Shown here one piece after another: positions 62,125-64,000 of a DNA stretch of 64,000 bases. The stretch lies in NCBI GenBank assembly GCA_038522635.1, contig JBCBJZ010000001.1, positions 8,382-72,381 of the forward strand, given 5' to 3'. The notes under the pieces are model-generated. The model ran no database searches, had not been told where the DNA came from, and worked only from the letters and a program-made list of their open reading frames with translations. The translations under genes and the position numbers were made by a program. Position 1 is the stretch's first letter, and each line of letters starts with the position of its first letter. The DNA is from JBCBJZ01 sp038522635. Lineage in GTDB: Bacteria; Pseudomonadota; Alphaproteobacteria; Rhizobiales; Hyphomicrobiaceae.

Positions 62125-62227
62125 ATAGCGGCTTTGGGCCTCCGCTTCTGCGCAGCCGACATCCGGGTCTTCGCATTGCCGTTTATCCTATCGCATCGGG
62201 TGATCTCTACCTGAAGCGGAGGAGCGC
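62122..62227 (+). repeat. RIME-like repeat, degraded full-length copy F
   Basis: About 106 bp from TAGATAGCGG (the usg stop) to CTGAAGCGGAGGA. The middle aligns well with copy A: GACATCCGGGTCTTCGCATT then GCCGTTTATC and CTACCTGAAGCGG. The first palindrome is largely lost. Confidence 0.6.
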
Positions 62228-62296
62228 GTGGGTTTGGTAGACTTCATCCCCGGCACGCGGCACCATCACGGATGTCGCTTCGCGGGGGAACCAATC

Positions 62297-64000
62297 ATGC
62301 CTTATTCAGACTACCGGCCCGACTTGATGGGGCACGCCACGCTCGAGCCGAGCGGGGCCTTCGAGGCCGGGTCATGGCAATCGTTCAAGCTGGTCTACAC
62401 CGCCGGCGCTTTCGGCATCGATGACACTGGCTCGATCAAGATCGGCTTTCGCTTCGCCACCGACTTTGGCCCCGTGCAATTCACCGATCCGACCGCGCCT
62501 GGTTACACCACGGTCGAAGCCTCCAACGGCGCCGTGCTCGATTGCCGGTGGGAATTCAAGCGCAACATCCGGCCCTGGAGCCGCGCCCTTTACATCGGCG
62601 TCGTCAAACACTTCTTGAAGCCCGACGATACGATCACCATCCGGTTCGGTGATCAGCGCAAGGGCAGCCCCGGCATACGTCTGCAGACCTACTGCGAAGA
62701 GGCCTTCGAGTTTCGCGTGCTGGTCGATGCGATCGCGACCTACGATTATGTCGCGCTGCCGGCTTCGCCGCAGATCGCCATCGTGCCGGGTCCCGGCGCC
62801 AGTTGGCAGGCGCATATCCCGACCTTGCGTCGCGCGGGCGAACCTTTCGCGCTCTTCATGAAGGCGACCGATGCCTGGGGCAATCCATCAAACCAGATGG
62901 AGCAACTCCTGCAGCTCAGGCCTAGTCGTGCGGTGGCGGGTCTGCCCAAAACGTCGCGCATGCAATCTGGCGCCTTTGCCACCGTGCACGAGGGCCTCAC
63001 GCTTGAGGCGGGTGAGCCGCTCACGATCGATGTGCTCGATCAGGAGGGGCATGTCTTGATGACGTCGAACCCGATGCGCGTGGTGGCGCCCGATGCGCCA
63101 TACGTCGCCTACTGGGGCGATACGCACGGGCAATCCGACGAGACGCTTGGGACGAACAGTGCGGATGCGTATTTCCGGTTCGGTCGCGACCGCGCGCACC
63201 TCGACGTGATGGGTCACCAGGGCAACGATTTCCAGATGACGGGTGCGTTCTGGAAGGCGCTGAACCGCCTGACCGCGGCTTACGATGAGCCGGGCCGCTT
63301 CGTTTGCCTTCCCGGCTACGAGTGGTCGGCCAATACAGCAGTTGGTGGAGACCGCAACGTCCACTACCGCCATGAAGGCGAGCCTATTTTCCGCTCAAGC
63401 CACGCACAGATCGCGACCGGCGATGACCTGATCGACGAGGGAGCCGACGCGCACGACGCGCACGCGTTGTTTGAGAAACTTCGCGGCCATGATTGCGTGG
63501 TGCATGCGCATGTGGGCGGGCGTTACGCTGACATCACGTTCGCGCATGATCGCCAGCTTGAGACGGCGGTGGAAGTGCATTCGGCCTGGGGCACGTTTGA
63601 ATGGATCGTGTGGGATGCGTTTGCCAAAGGGTACCGCGTCGGCATCCTGGGTAATTCCGATGGCCACAAAGGGCGGCCGGGCGCCGATTTTCCAGGCGCC
63701 TCATTCTTCGGTGCGCAGGGTGGGCTTACGTGTTTCCTGGCGCCGCGGCTCGATCGCGATGCGATCTTTGAAGCGATGCGCGCGCGCCATCACTATGCGA
63801 CCACGGGTGCGCGGATCGATATGCACATCGAAGCGCGCCTGCCTGACGGTGCGCTGGTCTACGCCGCCGATCCCCTCAGCGCGCCCGGTTCGCCGGGAGC
63901 GCTGGGCACGCCGGCGCGTACCGCGATGATGGGGGACATCATCTCGCTTCCTCGTGAAGGTGCGGGACTGTTCGAGCTTGACGTGCAGGTGAACGCGACC
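62297..64000 (+). CDS. DUF3604 family protein (PHP-like metal hydrolase fold), 3' end outside the window
   Basis: 568 codons are open from the ATG at 62297 to the window end, so the C-terminus is missing. Residues 1-~260 form a beta-rich domain. From ~270 on the DUF3604 pattern appears: YWGDTHGQSDETLGTN (Asp-x-His), DVMGHQGNDFQMT, FVCLPGYEWS, VVHAHVGGRYADI, AVEVHSAWGTFEW and LGNSDGHKGRPG. The repeated Asp/His/Glu motifs match metal-binding sites of PHP-type phosphoesterases. The substrate is unknown. No signal peptide is evident. The start codon has only a weak ribosome-binding site, but the reading frame matches throughout. Confidence 0.85.
   Translation, partial: MPYSDYRPDLMGHATLEPSGAFEAGSWQSFKLVYTAGAFGIDDTGSIKIGFRFATDFGPVQFTDPTAPGYTTVEASNGAVLDCRWEFKRNIRPWSRALYIGVVKHFLKPDDTITIRFGDQRKGSPGIRLQTYCEEAFEFRVLVDAIATYDYVALPASPQIAIVPGPGASWQAHIPTLRRAGEPFALFMKATDAWGNPSNQMEQLLQLRPSRAVAGLPKTSRMQSGAFATVHEGLTLEAGEPLTIDVLDQEGHVLMTSNPMRVVAPDAPYVAYWGDTHGQSDETLGTNSADAYFRFGRDRAHLDVMGHQGNDFQMTGAFWKALNRLTAAYDEPGRFVCLPGYEWSANTAVGGDRNVHYRHEGEPIFRSSHAQIATGDDLIDEGADAHDAHALFEKLRGHDCVVHAHVGGRYADITFAHDRQLETAVEVHSAWGTFEWIVWDAFAKGYRVGILGNSDGHKGRPGADFPGASFFGAQGGLTCFLAPRLDRDAIFEAMRARHHYATTGARIDMHIEARLPDGALVYAADPLSAPGSPGALGTPARTAMMGDIISLPREGAGLFELDVQVNAT

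Overview
The window is 64 kb of GC-rich, densely coding chromosomal DNA from an alphaproteobacterium, most likely of the order Hyphomicrobiales (Rhizobiales). This placement is inferred from gene content. The window has an EcfG/NepR general stress response module with an HWE-type kinase, a usg gene, the block DUF1285 - NUDIX CoA hydrolase - DUF6111 - CCA nucleotidyltransferase, a MoxR-DUF58-DUF4159 cluster, and RIME-like double-palindrome intergenic repeats. No rRNA, tRNA, CRISPR array or intact transposase was seen. The sequence is mainly core chromosome with a few accessory patches.

Layout. (1) 1-10546: a co-directional five-gene cluster. It holds SrfB (5' end outside the window), SrfC, a membrane-anchored Sel1-repeat protein, a long periplasmic coiled-coil protein of TolA type and a secreted phosphate-binding-protein/OmpA fusion. 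This is the best candidate for an undescribed envelope system. (2) 10547-14571: a DUF2161 nuclease-fold gene bracketed by two direct copies of a ~100 bp repeat, a phage/GTA-type DUF2793 gene and a nucleotide-sugar dehydrogenase. (3) 14628-20269: an enolase-superfamily gene, then a guanidine-I (ykkC) riboswitch ahead of an ABC importer and an agmatinase-family enzyme that looks like a guanidine hydrolase. The importer's binding-protein gene is frameshifted at a perfect 10-bp palindrome. (4) 20440-32578: a DEAD-box RNA helicase, an FMN-binding oxidase-like protein, periplasmic MsrA and MsrB, topoisomerase IV subunit B, and a form-II CoxSML-type molybdenum hydroxylase operon. (5) 32805-37087: HWE kinase, NepR, EcfG and an extensin-like protein, the last three joined by one-base stop/start overlaps. 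(6) 37246-45042: a ten-gene Mrp-type antiporter operon with three MrpD-like subunits and no full-length MrpA. A Crp/Fnr regulator is divergent from it. (7) 46146-50361: a DMT transporter, a beta-hydroxyacid dehydrogenase and a phospholipase C-DUF4332 fusion, with minisatellite-like repeats between them. (8) 50443-57701: the MoxR/DUF58/DUF4159/glutamine-amidotransferase-like cluster. (9) 58029-64000: housekeeping genes and a truncated DUF3604/PHP-like gene.

How the genes work together. The guanidine genes form a sense-import-hydrolyse module: the riboswitch detects guanidine, the transporter brings it in and the hydrolase would release urea and ammonia. The stress genes form one transcription unit running from sensor kinase to sigma factor. 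A ~105 bp repeat with TA-type ends occurs at least six times, three well conserved and three degraded. One copy appears to have split a terminator, and two degraded copies carry the stop codons of the genes beside them. Start codons were chosen from ribosome-binding sites and overlaps. All functions are inferred from recognised family features, without database searches.
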